DNA of 64,000 bases from Chloroflexota bacterium (lineage in GTDB: Bacteria; Chloroflexota; UBA11872): positions 1-64,000 of the forward strand of contig JAPOXD010000055.1 of NCBI GenBank assembly GCA_026707285.1. The letters run 5' to 3'. Position numbers and translations under genes: made by a program. The number at the start of each line of letters is the position of its first letter. The stretch's first letter is position 1. The notes under the pieces were generated by a model. The model ran no database searches and was not told where the DNA came from. It saw only the letters and a list, made by a program, of their open reading frames with translations. Positions 19,603-29,501 of the stretch are shown here, in pieces.

Positions 19603-19831
19603 ATGGACGTTCAGGCGCCGAACAGCAGCGAGGCTCACGCCGTCCGTGTCTGAGCGACGCCGCGCCGCGGCCAATCGGACGACGCTGAACGCTCAGTTTC
19701 GTCGATGGTTGAAGGACCACGCCGGGCGCAAACACCAGGCCGACGCGGCCATTGCCACCATCCACCTGCTGCGCGGCGAGATTGCGACCGGCGGTCGCCG
19801 GTTCACGCGAGACGAGATGAACGAGCGCTGA
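19603..19831 (+). pseudogene. frameshifted RHH (VapB-type) antitoxin remnant
   Basis: Frame 1 from ATG 19603 gives MDVQAPNSSEAHAVRV then TGA 19651. The +1 frame from GTG 19646 gives SERRRAAANRTTLNAQFRRW and ends GGRRFTRDEMNER at 19831. Joined, they read as one antitoxin: a short beta strand (AHAVRV), the TTLNAQFRRWLKDHA helix, and the GGRRFTREEMNER-type tail common in VapB proteins. A one-base shift near 19647 would explain the split. The 61-aa product from 19646 might still be made. No toxin gene lies next to it. Confidence 0.55.
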
Positions 19832-19915
19832 GGGCATTTTCGACACGAACGCACGGCTCTAGGAGTACGAAAGAACTGTGCAGGAATGCGAGCCGGCTAA
19901 CCAGGAGGCCAGGCC

Positions 19916-20137
19916 ATGCTTAGGCAAGTGACCGCGATTATCGAGCGGGAAGGGGAGTCTTACGTCGCGCCCTGCCCCGAGCTGGACATTGCCAGCCAGG
20001 GAGCGAGCGTGTCCGAGGCTCGCGCCAATCTCAAGGAAGCGCTTGAGCTCTTCTACGAGGCGGCTTCCGCCGACGAGATGCAACGTCGGATTCACGACGA
20101 AGTCTATGTGACGCGCGTCGAGGTGGCGGGTGGCTAG
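19916..20137 (+). CDS. hicB: HicB-family antitoxin (orphan)
   Basis: 73-aa protein of the HicB/UPF0150 family: the beta-rich partial RNase H-like fold with IIEREGESYVAPCPELDIAS, GASVSEARANLKEALELFYE and the terminal EVYVTRVEV strand. AGGAGG eight bases before ATG 19916 gives a strong ribosome site. HicB normally neutralises the HicA mRNA interferase, but no HicA-like ORF (about 60 aa) is present on either side. Its stop overlaps by 4 bp the end of a convergent PIN-domain pseudogene. It is probably an orphan or acts on a distant toxin. Confidence 0.82.
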   Translation: MLRQVTAIIEREGESYVAPCPELDIASQGASVSEARANLKEALELFYEAASADEMQRRIHDEVYVTRVEVAGG

Positions 20138-20592
20138 CGGTCTTGAAGATGCGAGAAGTTCACGGCAGCGTCTGGCTCTTTGGCCGATGCCGCCCAATAG
20201 AGATCGAAGTCCACCGTGACGAGCGGAGTCTCTGCCGAAACTGCCTCCAGAAGCGCAGCATCGGTCAATCCCAGCCGACTGAACGATGCATTCTGTGAGG
20301 CATCTACGCTTGCGACGATGATATCCCTGTTATTTTCGATCTACAATCGAAGCGCGTCGAAGAGTCGGGAACGCTCAGGTTCTCGGTGATAGGCAAGTAG
20401 GTTGGAACTCTCAGTAAGTGTATTCGGAGTCACTAGTACCGGTCCGAATCTGCCAATGAAATCTGTCAGGAGCCTGTAGTCTTCCGCTGTAAACTCTCGT
20501 AGCCGTCGATGCTTGCTGATTAGATCTTGATCCGTGAATCCTACAACAAATAGCGCTAACAGATTGGAATCGATGAAGCATCCGATGGACAA
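20134..20592 (-). pseudogene. PIN-domain toxin with in-frame TAG
   Basis: From TTG 20592 the frame encodes MSIGCFIDSNLLALFVVGF, the first PIN Asp, then TLTESSNLL with the conserved Glu, and stops at TAG (20341-20343, codon 84). Without shift it continues as IENNRDIIVAS...GLTDAALLEAVSAETPLV and TVDFDLYWAA with the remaining PIN acidic residues, to TAG 20134 (152 codons). Thus all four metal ligands are conserved across a single nonsense codon. Base composition is AT-richer than neighbours. Its partner gene ends 4 bp upstream. Either inactive or read through. Confidence 0.78.
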
Positions 20593-20596
20593 GAGG

Positions 20597-20896
20597 TCAA
20601 TCCGCGCCGATTAGCTCGCGATGCTTTACAGAGATGACCGCTCCAGAATTGTCATTGATGTTTACGGTCTTGTAGGACCATCGCACCTTTTTCCCACCCG
20701 ATAATGGGTGATTTGGGAGCACTGCCTCGATTGGATCATATCGATCGCTCGGACGTGTGAAGCTGACCGTAATCTTCCAAACGTCAGCATCGTAGTCGAA
20801 CTCAACTTCTTCGAGGCTGATACTGCCAATATCTTCGTCGCCGAAGACTCGGGCAACGTAGTTCTTGGCTTGGCCGACAGCCTGCTTTACGTCCAT
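20597..20896 (-). CDS. hypothetical protein, partner of PIN-domain gene
   Basis: 99-aa protein (from ATG 20896; GTG 20923 would be leaderless). It has a helix-plus-beta layout: MDVKQAVGQAKNYVARVFGD, then SISLEEVEFDYDADVWKITV, and a terminal strand NSGAVISVKHRELIG. Similar small proteins are commonly encoded just upstream of PIN-domain proteins in cyanobacteria and Chloroflexota, a recollection not checked here. It sits 4 bp upstream of the PIN pseudogene on the same strand and is AT-richer than neighbours. It could be the antitoxin or regulator of that module. A perfect TATAAT lies just upstream. Confidence 0.65.
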   Translation of the reverse strand: MDVKQAVGQAKNYVARVFGDEDIGSISLEEVEFDYDADVWKITVSFTRPSDRYDPIEAVLPNHPLSGGKKVRWSYKTVNINDNSGAVISVKHRELIGAD

Positions 20897-20927
20897 CGAT
20901 TGCTTCTGCGCCTTCACCGGCACTGCG

Positions 20928-20933
20928 ATTATA
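20928..20933 (-). promoter_or_regulatory. candidate -10 element for PIN module
   Basis: On the minus strand GCTATAATCG contains a perfect TATAAT, 31 bp before ATG 20896. No good -35 hexamer is evident at the usual distance (CAGACC is the best). An AT-rich box standing out in GC-rich DNA supports it. Confidence 0.45.
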
Positions 20934-21091
20934 GCGCCGAGACTAGTTGGGGTCTGCCGGGATTTGACACCGCGCTGGTCTTGAAGCGCACCGCGCTCGG
21001 TTGCGCGAAGCTCCCGTGCGCTCGTGGCCCGAGCCTCCTACGATGCACGTAGCCGCGTGTGTCGCGGCCTGAGCGGTGGCGGGGTGCAGCA

Positions 21092-22288
21092 ATGATCAAG
21101 CAGGCGAGATACAGCAACGGATCGCGCGAGGTGGTGATCAGCGCGTCGGAGCCGGACGTGTGGCTGGAGGTCACCGACAGCGTCGTCAACTTTCCGGGCC
21201 TCGTGGAGCTCGAGGGCGACAACCTCTTCATGTCGTATCACCGGGGCCGGCACGGCGGCGTGGAACCGCTGGCCGGGATGGTCTCCAGCGATCTGGGCGC
21301 AACCTGGCAGCCGGCGCCGGACGACTCGCCGTTCATCGACCGGCATCCCGACACCGGCCTCAACACCATGGACTTCGGCTCGGGAATCATCGGCTATCCC
21401 AGCGACGGCACGATCACGCGCATCGACACCTATCCCCTCGAGAACTACCAGGAGCCCTGGCTGAGCGCCGAGGGACCGTATCACCTCGTCCAGCAGCGCG
21501 CGGACTCGACGTTTCAGCTGCGCCGCTGGTCGAAGTCGGGTGAGCTGCTAGAGCTTCACCCGTTCAAGGTCGAGGGGTTTCCGTGGGACGAGGCGTCGTA
21601 TGAGAACTACTCTCGCCTGATCGAGCTGGACAACGGGGACTACATGACGGTGTTCGAGCAGCAGGTCGGCCCGCCCGAGGTGCTCGACCAAATCAGTCCC
21701 AGCGGACGGCCCATGATGCAATACAGCTTTTCGAGCTCCGTGGTCCGCTCGCCAGACCGTGGGCGCACCTGGAAGTTCGTCGAGCACTTCCATCCCGGCG
21801 ACCACAAGCCGGTCTACGGCCCGGCGGATCGGGCGGTGGACGAAGGGTTCGACGAGCCGGACGTCATCCAGCTCGACAACGGCGACATCCTCTGCATGAT
21901 GCGGACCGGCAGCTACTCGCCCATGTTCCAGTCACGCTCGACGGACGGCGGCGAGACCTGGTCCGCGCCGAAGTCGGTCGGCTGGCAGGGCGTCAAGCCT
22001 CGCCTGCAAAAACTGCCCAACGGCGTGCTGGCCTGCGTGGCGGGGCGCGGGGCCTACGGACATCCCCAGATCACGCACGTGACGCTGAGCCTGGACGGCA
22101 CCGGCGAGCATTGGGAGTACCCGTTCGCCTTCCACACCGGTCCCGGCTGCTCGTACACCTCGGTGATACAGCGGGGCGACCAGCTGCACGTGGCGTACTC
22201 GCACTCGGACTTCACGCGCGAGCTGGGCACGAACGAGCTGCCGACGCAGTCGATCCGCCGGATCGTGATCGACGTCCAAGTTGTGTAG
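21092..22288 (+). CDS. sialidase-like BNR-repeat protein
   Basis: 398-aa propeller protein from ATG 21092. Asp-box-like turns include SSDLGATW, SPDRGRTW and STDGGETW, with blade strands such as FPGLVELEGDNLFMSYHRG and VIQLDNGDILCMMRTGSY. It lacks a signal peptide. The family includes exo-alpha-sialidases and related glycosyl hydrolases or lyases; specific catalytic residues were not identified. It is the fourth such gene in the window and lies just upstream of enolase (18 bp), close enough to be co-transcribed, though functional linkage to glycolysis is only suggestive. Confidence 0.83.
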   Translation: MIKQARYSNGSREVVISASEPDVWLEVTDSVVNFPGLVELEGDNLFMSYHRGRHGGVEPLAGMVSSDLGATWQPAPDDSPFIDRHPDTGLNTMDFGSGIIGYPSDGTITRIDTYPLENYQEPWLSAEGPYHLVQQRADSTFQLRRWSKSGELLELHPFKVEGFPWDEASYENYSRLIELDNGDYMTVFEQQVGPPEVLDQISPSGRPMMQYSFSSSVVRSPDRGRTWKFVEHFHPGDHKPVYGPADRAVDEGFDEPDVIQLDNGDILCMMRTGSYSPMFQSRSTDGGETWSAPKSVGWQGVKPRLQKLPNGVLACVAGRGAYGHPQITHVTLSLDGTGEHWEYPFAFHTGPGCSYTSVIQRGDQLHVAYSHSDFTRELGTNELPTQSIRRIVIDVQVV

Positions 22289-24365
<2,077 letters not shown>

Positions 24366-24369
<4 letters not shown>

Positions 24370-25589
24370 CCATCGCCCGCGTCGATTGCCCGTCGGGCGC
24401 CAGTGGCAACATGTTTCTGGGTGCGATGCTCGACGCGGGGCTGGACGAGGCCGCGCTGGAGGCCGAGCTGCGCACGCTCGATCTGCCACCGTGGCGCCTG
24501 GTCCGCCAGTCGGTGCGCAAGGGTCCGATCGCGGCCACGCACATGGATTTCGAGATCGAGGCCGCCGCCGGGCATGGAACGCTGAGCGATCCCGCGTCGA
24601 TGGCGGCGGTCATTGGGGCGAGCGGGCTGCGAGCGCCGATCAAGGACCGGGCGCAGGGGATGGTGCGGCGGCTGGCTGAGGCCGAGGCGGCGGTTCACGG
24701 CGTGGACCCGGACCACGCGCACTTCCATGAGTTGGGCGCGGTTGACGCGGTGCTGGACATCGCGGGCGCGTGCGTGGCGGTGGACCTGCTGGACATCACG
24801 GCCATGAGCACGTCGGCCATCAACGCGGGCACGGGAACCGTCAAGACCTCGCACGGCGTGCTGCCGGTTCCGGCGCCGGCGACGCTGCAACTCCTCGAGG
24901 GGTCGCCGCTCGAGATCTACGCAAACGACGTCGATGCGGAGCTGCTCACGCCGACGGGCGCGCTGGTGCTGACGGAGTTCACGACCCACGCCGGACATGC
25001 CCCGCCCATGCGGGTGTTGGCGACCGGGTATGGCGCGGGCACCGCCGACCTCGCCATCCCCAATGTGCTGCGGGTCACGCTGGGAGAGTCTGCTAGCACG
25101 CTCGGCGCGGACGTGGTGACGGTGATCGAGGCGAATGTGGACGACATGAATCCGGAGCACTACCCCTCGGTCAGCGATCGGCTCTTCCAGGCCGGCGCGC
25201 TGGACGTCACCCTGACGCCGTTGGTGATGAAGAAGGGGCGACCCGGAACGCTGATCCGCGTTCTGGCGCCGCCGGAATCGACCGACACCGCGGTCGACGT
25301 CCTGCTACGCGAGACGTCGACGCTGGGCGTGCGGCTTCATGACGCGCGGCGCGTGAAAGTGCCGCGGCATTCGCTGCGGGTAAACACGCCCTATGGGGAG
25401 ATTGCGGTCAAGGCTTCGTACGTCGACGGACGCCTGCGCGACGTGGCGCCGGAGGCCGACGACTGCGCCCGCGCGGCGCGTGACCGCGACGTTCGCTTGC
25501 AGACGGTTTACGATGCGGCTCGGGCTGCCGCATGGGAGGCTGCGTCCCCAACTCAGCCGGCAACGGGAGGCCCAGATGACCGATCGTAA
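24366..25589 (+). CDS. larC: LarC, nickel insertion protein
   Basis: 407-aa LarC homologue, the CTP-dependent cyclometallase that inserts nickel into the pincer cofactor. Marks: DCPSGASGNMFLGAMLDAG at the start, HFHELGAVDAVLDIAGACVA near residue 120, and ANVDDMNPEHYPSVSDRLF near 258, matching the second domain. In some species larC is split by programmed frameshift into LarC1/LarC2; here it is one continuous frame. ATG 24366 overlaps the larB stop by 4 bp. Its end overlaps the next gene by 14 bp. Confidence 0.94.
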
Positions 25590-26052
25590 CGATCACCAGC
25601 CGCTGCAGCAGACCCGAGGCGAGACCGTGCGCCTGAACCGCCAGCCGGTGGGCGTGGTGCGCGCCGAAAACGCCATCGTGCGCGGCGGGTCGGTGCGCCG
25701 CATTCAGACCGATGTTCTCCAAAGCGACGCCTCGGCCATCGGCGTCGCGCAGGCCGATGCCCTCGCCACCGGACAGACGTTGGTGGGAGGCGTGGCCGCG
25801 CGGGAGGCCACCGTGCGCAACAGCGCCGTCGCGGGCGCCGTGACCGCCAACGCGAAGCTGGAAAACGTGGCGGCGTCGTGGGTCGTGGCGGGCAACGTGC
25901 AGGCCGACCGGGTGCTGACGCTGGCCGTGGTGGGCGCCAATATCCAGGGCAACGTGCGGGCGCTATTCGGGCCGCGGGCGGCCGTGGCCTTCGGCGTGGC
26001 CCTGGGGCTGTCGACGCTCGCGGCGCGCCTGATCGGGCGGCTGCTGAAGTAG
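25576..26052 (+). CDS. repeat-rich protein with C-terminal membrane anchor
   Basis: 158-aa protein not matched to a known family. Residues ~25-130 are a degenerate short-period repeat rich in V/A with S/N at turns (VVRAENAIVRGGSV, SAIGVAQADALA, ATVRNSAVAGAVTANAKL, VVAGNVQADRVLTLAVVG), suggesting a beta-helix like bactofilins. Residues ~135-157 (AVAFGVALGLSTLAARLIG) form a single membrane helix, leaving almost nothing after it, as in tail-anchored proteins. GGGAGG precedes ATG 25576. The 14-bp overlap with larC implies coupling. It could be a scaffold at the membrane; function is unknown. Confidence 0.75.
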   Translation: MTDRNDHQPLQQTRGETVRLNRQPVGVVRAENAIVRGGSVRRIQTDVLQSDASAIGVAQADALATGQTLVGGVAAREATVRNSAVAGAVTANAKLENVAASWVVAGNVQADRVLTLAVVGANIQGNVRALFGPRAAVAFGVALGLSTLAARLIGRLLK

Positions 26053-26117
26053 GGCTGCGCCGCTACCCTGGATAGCGCGCCGAACCGCAGCGGGTTCGCT
26101 AGATGAGACTTCGGACT

Positions 26118-26139
26118 CCCATGCTGCACGCAGCATGGG
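26118..26139. repeat. CTGCACGCAG palindrome
   Basis: Perfect CCCATGCTG-cacg-CAGCATGGG followed by CCACCG; second copy of the family seen at 6771-6792. Confidence 0.6.
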
Positions 26140-26149
26140 CCACCGGGCA

Positions 26150-26173
26150 GGGCGGTTTGCGAACCGCCCCTAC
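26150..26173. repeat. GGGCGGTTTG palindrome
   Basis: GGGCGGTTTGCGAACCGCCC then CTAC; related to the elements at 8509-8572 and 59930-59957. Adjacent to the CTGCACGCAG palindrome in the 165-bp gap before the next gene. Confidence 0.6.
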
Positions 26174-26217
26174 CCGGAAAAGGCGCCGATCCGCGGCCCG
26201 AGCATTGGGGGCGGCTG

Positions 26218-26652
26218 GTGGAGGCTGAGTTCCGCGTCTACCGCAGCGACGACGACGAGGTGCGGGCGCTCCAGCGCCGGATGCCCTCGGAGCTGTTCCC
26301 CATCTGCGAGCACCTGCTGGGCCGCTGGCAGGACGCGGGATTGCCGCTGCGGCCGACCGCGCGGGGGTTCGCCATGCAGGCGCCGCTGGAGGAGCGGCTG
26401 CAGAGCATTGCGTGGGTCTACGCGCCCGACGCGCGGCATCGAGAGCCGCGCCTGGAGGTTGCCCTCGATTTGCTGCGCCGCCGCGGCGTGCCCGCGGAGG
26501 ACCTCGAGGCGCTGCGCGAGCGCCTGGACCACTATGTGGACGCCGAGAGCGCCGCGGGCCTCGCGACCGTGACGATCACAAGCTCGCACTCGACGGAAGA
26601 CGCCGAGCGGCTCGCGGGCGTGCTGGTGCAGTTCGCGCGTTCGCTCAGCTGA
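26218..26652 (+). CDS. hypothetical protein
   Basis: 144-aa acidic, mainly helical protein with no membrane segment. Recognisable blocks are ALQRRMPSELFPICEHLLGR and LEVALDLLRRRGVPAEDLEAL, and a terminal HSTEDAERLAGVLVQFARSL. The start is GTG 26218, directly after a pair of palindromic repeats; no better start is in frame. Codon bias is like that of neighbouring real genes. It ends 13 bp before the MFS exporter gene on the same strand, so both may share a transcript. Family and function unrecognised. Confidence 0.6.
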   Translation: MEAEFRVYRSDDDEVRALQRRMPSELFPICEHLLGRWQDAGLPLRPTARGFAMQAPLEERLQSIAWVYAPDARHREPRLEVALDLLRRRGVPAEDLEALRERLDHYVDAESAAGLATVTITSSHSTEDAERLAGVLVQFARSLS

Positions 26653-26665
26653 CCCGCGGCGCGTC

Positions 26666-28105
26666 ATGAACCGGATACCGCGCTCACGCAAGTGGACCAC
26701 GCTCGTCGTGGTCATGACCAGTGTGTTCATGGCCACGCTCGACTCCAGCGCCGTCAACATCACGCTGCCCACGCTGGCCGTCGAGCTGGACGCCACGTTC
26801 GACGCGCTGCAGTGGGTGGTGCTGGCGTACCTGCTGGTCATCACCGGGTTGCTGCTGCCGTTCGGTCGCGCGGCGGACGTGCTGGGGCGGCGGCGGTTCT
26901 TCGTGGCCGGGCTCGCGATCTTCGTGGCCGGCTCGCTGCTGTCGGGCATGGCGGTCAACGTGTGGATGCTGGTGGCGTGTCGGGTCCTGCAGGGTCTTGG
27001 CAGCGCCGCCACGCAGGCCATCGGCGCCGCGCTGGTGATCGACGCGTTCCCGGAAAACGAGCGCGGCCGTGCCATGGGCTGGGTGCTCAGCGCGGTTTCG
27101 GCGGGTCTCATCACCGGGCCGCTGGCCGGAGGTGTGCTCGTGGGCACCATCGGCTGGCGCTGGATCTTCTACCTCAACGTTCCGGTCGGCCTCATCAGCC
27201 TGGCGTTGGGGCTGCGGTCGCTTCCCTACGCCGCGCCCGTTGGACCTCGGCGGTTCGACTTCGCCGGGGCGGCGTCGCTGGTGGCCGGCGTCATGCTGGT
27301 GCTGTTTGGGCTCAATCGGGTGCAAGTCGCGGGTGTGGCGGCGCCGCTGGTGCTGGCGCCATTGCTGACGGGGATTGTGCTGCTCGGCGGGTTCCTGGCC
27401 TGGCAGCGCCGCTCGCCGGCGCCGACGGTCGACCTCGGGATGTTCCGCGTACGCGAGCTGAGCGCCGCCACGCTGGCGGCCTTCCTGGCGTTCGCCGGGC
27501 TGTCGTCGCTCGTCCTGCTGCTGCCGTTTTATCTGCAGCGCGGTCTTGGGCTGACTCCGGTGCAGGTCGGACTGGTGCTGGCGACGATTCCGGCGCTCAT
27601 GGGATTGCTCGGGCCACCGTCCGGGGCGCTCGCCGATCGCCTGGGGCCGCGACCCGTCGCTTCGGTGGGCGTGGCGCTTACTGCCGTTGGGCTGGCGCTG
27701 ATGGCCACCCTGGGCGACGCGGCCGGCCCGGGCGACGTGGTGGTGCGAACGCTGGTGACCGGCGTGGGGCTGGCGCTGTTCAACAGCGCCAACGCCAGCT
27801 CACTCATGGGGGCCGCGGCGCCGCGCCATCGCGGCCAGGCCAGCGCCACCATGTCGCTCGCGCGGAATACGGGGCAGTCGGTGGGCCAGGCGCTGTGGGG
27901 CACGCTGTGGGGCGTGCTTGCCGCGGGGCTATTGGGCGTCGCGGTCGTCGGGGATCAACCGCTGGACACGGCCTTCGACGCCTTTCGCGTGACCTGGGCC
28001 GCGGCCGCGGCCGTCACCCTGCTGGCGCTGGTCGCCTCGCTGGCCCGCGGGCCCGGTGGCGCCGACGCGGGTTCATCGGCCGAATCTTCTAGGCCGGCCG
28101 CCTGA
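26666..28105 (+). CDS. MFS exporter, DHA2/EmrB type
   Basis: 479-aa polytopic membrane protein with about 14 hydrophobic helices, the layout of the DHA2 drug:proton antiporter group. N-terminal TLDSSAVNITLPTLAVELD is the usual first-helix motif D1, and FGRAADVLGRRRFF is the helix 2-3 loop signature. SAVSAGLITGPLAGGVLVG matches the antiporter motif C. Expected to expel small hydrophobic or cationic molecules using the proton gradient. No TetR- or MarR-type regulator is adjacent. The 3' end overlaps the convergent hypothetical gene by 17 bp. Confidence 0.92.
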   Translation: MNRIPRSRKWTTLVVVMTSVFMATLDSSAVNITLPTLAVELDATFDALQWVVLAYLLVITGLLLPFGRAADVLGRRRFFVAGLAIFVAGSLLSGMAVNVWMLVACRVLQGLGSAATQAIGAALVIDAFPENERGRAMGWVLSAVSAGLITGPLAGGVLVGTIGWRWIFYLNVPVGLISLALGLRSLPYAAPVGPRRFDFAGAASLVAGVMLVLFGLNRVQVAGVAAPLVLAPLLTGIVLLGGFLAWQRRSPAPTVDLGMFRVRELSAATLAAFLAFAGLSSLVLLLPFYLQRGLGLTPVQVGLVLATIPALMGLLGPPSGALADRLGPRPVASVGVALTAVGLALMATLGDAAGPGDVVVRTLVTGVGLALFNSANASSLMGAAAPRHRGQASATMSLARNTGQSVGQALWGTLWGVLAAGLLGVAVVGDQPLDTAFDAFRVTWAAAAAVTLLALVASLARGPGGADAGSSAESSRPAA

Positions 28106-28826
28106 TGTCGATGATGGTCGGCGGCGCCGCCGTGGGATCGGAGCTTGCGTCCGCATCCGGGCGCAGCGGGTCCGGAGATCCGCCGGGTCCGCGCAGCCGG
28201 CGCAGGTAGTCAAGCGCTTTGCGCGTATCGCTGGCGATGCGCGGAGCGACCGAGGTGCGCACCCGCAGGCGAAAGAGCCAGTAGATGAAGGACTTATACG
28301 CCGGCCAGGCCAGGCGCCGCGGCGGATCGTCGCCGCGCTCCTCCGCGTAGGCGGCCACCAGGTCCGACAGCGAGCGACCATAGATCCGCTCGTAGATTCC
28401 AAGGCTCGCGGACGCGTCCAACGAATGAGCCTTCGCCGCCTCGAGCTCGACGGCGCAGTGAAGCGCCTCCTCAACGGTGACGCCGTAGAAGTAGTTGAGG
28501 TAAGCGGAGTAGCCCTCCGGCCCCAGGGCTTCGCGGAACTCGGCCTCGGTCAGCGTGATCGGCGGTGCGCCGGTGAATAGGAGTCGATCGAGCTCGTCGC
28601 GCTCGGCGCCGCCGCCCATGGCAACCAGCCGTTCGATGACCAGCAACAGGTCCAGCGCCTGCCCGTCGATGAGATATACCAGACGCCGCTGCCGCACGAT
28701 CTCGGAGCGAAGCGTCCAGACGCCGGCCGCGCGGAGCGCCGCCGGGTACCAATGCGCGCCGAGGGCCAGCTCGGCCCGATAGCGCTCGAACGGCCGGGCG
28801 GCGTGCAGCGGCGCGTGATCGGTCAT
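28089..28826 (-). CDS. hypothetical protein
   Basis: 245-aa predicted soluble, alpha-helical protein, family not recognised. It begins MTDHAPLHAARPFERYRAEL and contains YLIDGQALDLLLVIERLVAM, a central YSAYLNYFYGVTVEEALH segment, and a proline-rich low-complexity tail (about residues 218-245). The coding reading is supported by GC3 bias on the minus strand and by its tidy fit between genes: start 28826 is divergent from RNase H and its end overlaps the MFS gene by 17 bp. No catalytic motif can be named. Confidence 0.7.
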   Translation of the reverse strand: MTDHAPLHAARPFERYRAELALGAHWYPAALRAAGVWTLRSEIVRQRRLVYLIDGQALDLLLVIERLVAMGGGAERDELDRLLFTGAPPITLTEAEFREALGPEGYSAYLNYFYGVTVEEALHCAVELEAAKAHSLDASASLGIYERIYGRSLSDLVAAYAEERGDDPPRRLAWPAYKSFIYWLFRLRVRTSVAPRIASDTRKALDYLRRLRGPGGSPDPLRPDADASSDPTAAPPTIIDIRRPA

Positions 28827-28879
28827 TGCCGAGCCCGAGCGCGTCGATAGGTACGATCACGCCCGCGAGCCACGCACGA

Positions 28880-29317
28880 TTGGCGAGGGCGACCATCAAG
28901 CTCACGATTCATTGCGACGGCGCCAGCCGCGGCAATCCGGGACCGGCGGCGGCCGGCGTGGTCGCGCTTGACGAGCACTACGAAATCGTGGCCCGGGCCG
29001 CGGTGCGGCTGGGCGTGATGACCAACAACCAGGCCGAGTATCACGCCGTGTGGACCGGCATGCAGCTGGCCGGGCAGCTCGGGGCCACGGAGATCGAGTT
29101 TCGGTTGGACAGCGAGCTGGTGGTGCGGCAGCTCAGCGGCGAGTGGCGCATCAAGCACGCCGGCCTGCGCCCGCTGGCGGAACGCGTTCGGGCCGCCCAG
29201 CCGGACGGGACACGGGTGCGGTACGCCCATGTCGGCCGAGAAGCCAATGTCCTGGCGGACCGGCTGGCGAACTGGGCGCTGGACCGCATCGATCCGGCGG
29301 ACGCCACGCCGGACTAG
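28880..29317 (+). CDS. ribonuclease H family protein
   Basis: About 145-aa RNase HI-like nuclease, cleaving RNA of RNA:DNA hybrids. The acidic active site is visible: Asp13 in HCDGASRGNPGPAAAG, Glu in NNQAEYHAVW, Asp in FRLDSELVVRQL and the final Asp in ANVLADRLANWAL. This is the short COG0328 type lacking a basic handle. TTG 28880 (ARATIKLTIHCDG) gives a family-like length; TTG 28826 would extend by 18 residues and back onto the divergent gene's start. It lies directly upstream of the dcw promoter region, separated by 184 bp. Confidence 0.88.
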   Translation: MARATIKLTIHCDGASRGNPGPAAAGVVALDEHYEIVARAAVRLGVMTNNQAEYHAVWTGMQLAGQLGATEIEFRLDSELVVRQLSGEWRIKHAGLRPLAERVRAAQPDGTRVRYAHVGREANVLADRLANWALDRIDPADATPD

Positions 29318-29349
29318 CGGCGGCGCGGACGCGCCGGCGGCGGCCGCCC

Positions 29350-29367
29350 AAAATTCTCAGGAATTTT
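29350..29367 (+). terminator. possible weak terminator after RNase H
   Basis: AAAATTC-tcag-GAATTTT followed by TTC: a 7-bp palindrome with a short T run, in an otherwise GC-rich gap. It lies between the RNase H stop and the dcw promoter. The low-GC stem makes termination uncertain. Confidence 0.3.
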
Positions 29368-29379
29368 TCGGCAAATCAC

Positions 29380-29408
29380 TTGACGCAGGGTGGGGCCTAT
29401 GGTTTACT
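29380..29408 (+). promoter_or_regulatory. candidate sigma70-type promoter of dcw cluster
   Basis: TTGACG (29380-29385) and TTTACT (29403-29408) are separated by 17 bp, giving 5/6 and 4/6 matches to the -35 and -10 consensus. The site is upstream of the MraZ boxes, so a transcript would start near 29415 and carry them in the leader or initial region. Confidence 0.55.
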
Positions 29409-29431
29409 TCCGCCGTTGAATCACTACTGAA

Positions 29432-29461
29432 GTGGTGATTTGTGGGGGAACGTGGGGAGGA
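29432..29461 (+). promoter_or_regulatory. MraZ operator: three GTGG repeats at 10-bp spacing
   Basis: GTGGTGATTT, GTGGGGGAAC and GTGGGGAGGA follow each other exactly every 10 bp, ending 40 bp before the mraZ ATG. MraZ proteins are known to bind direct repeats of TGGGN/GTGG cores about 10 bp apart in front of their own gene. The position and spacing make autoregulation of the dcw cluster likely. Confidence 0.75.
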
Positions 29462-29501
29462 TGACGGCGGGCCATAGGCAATCTCGCGAACGTCATGAGC
29501 A

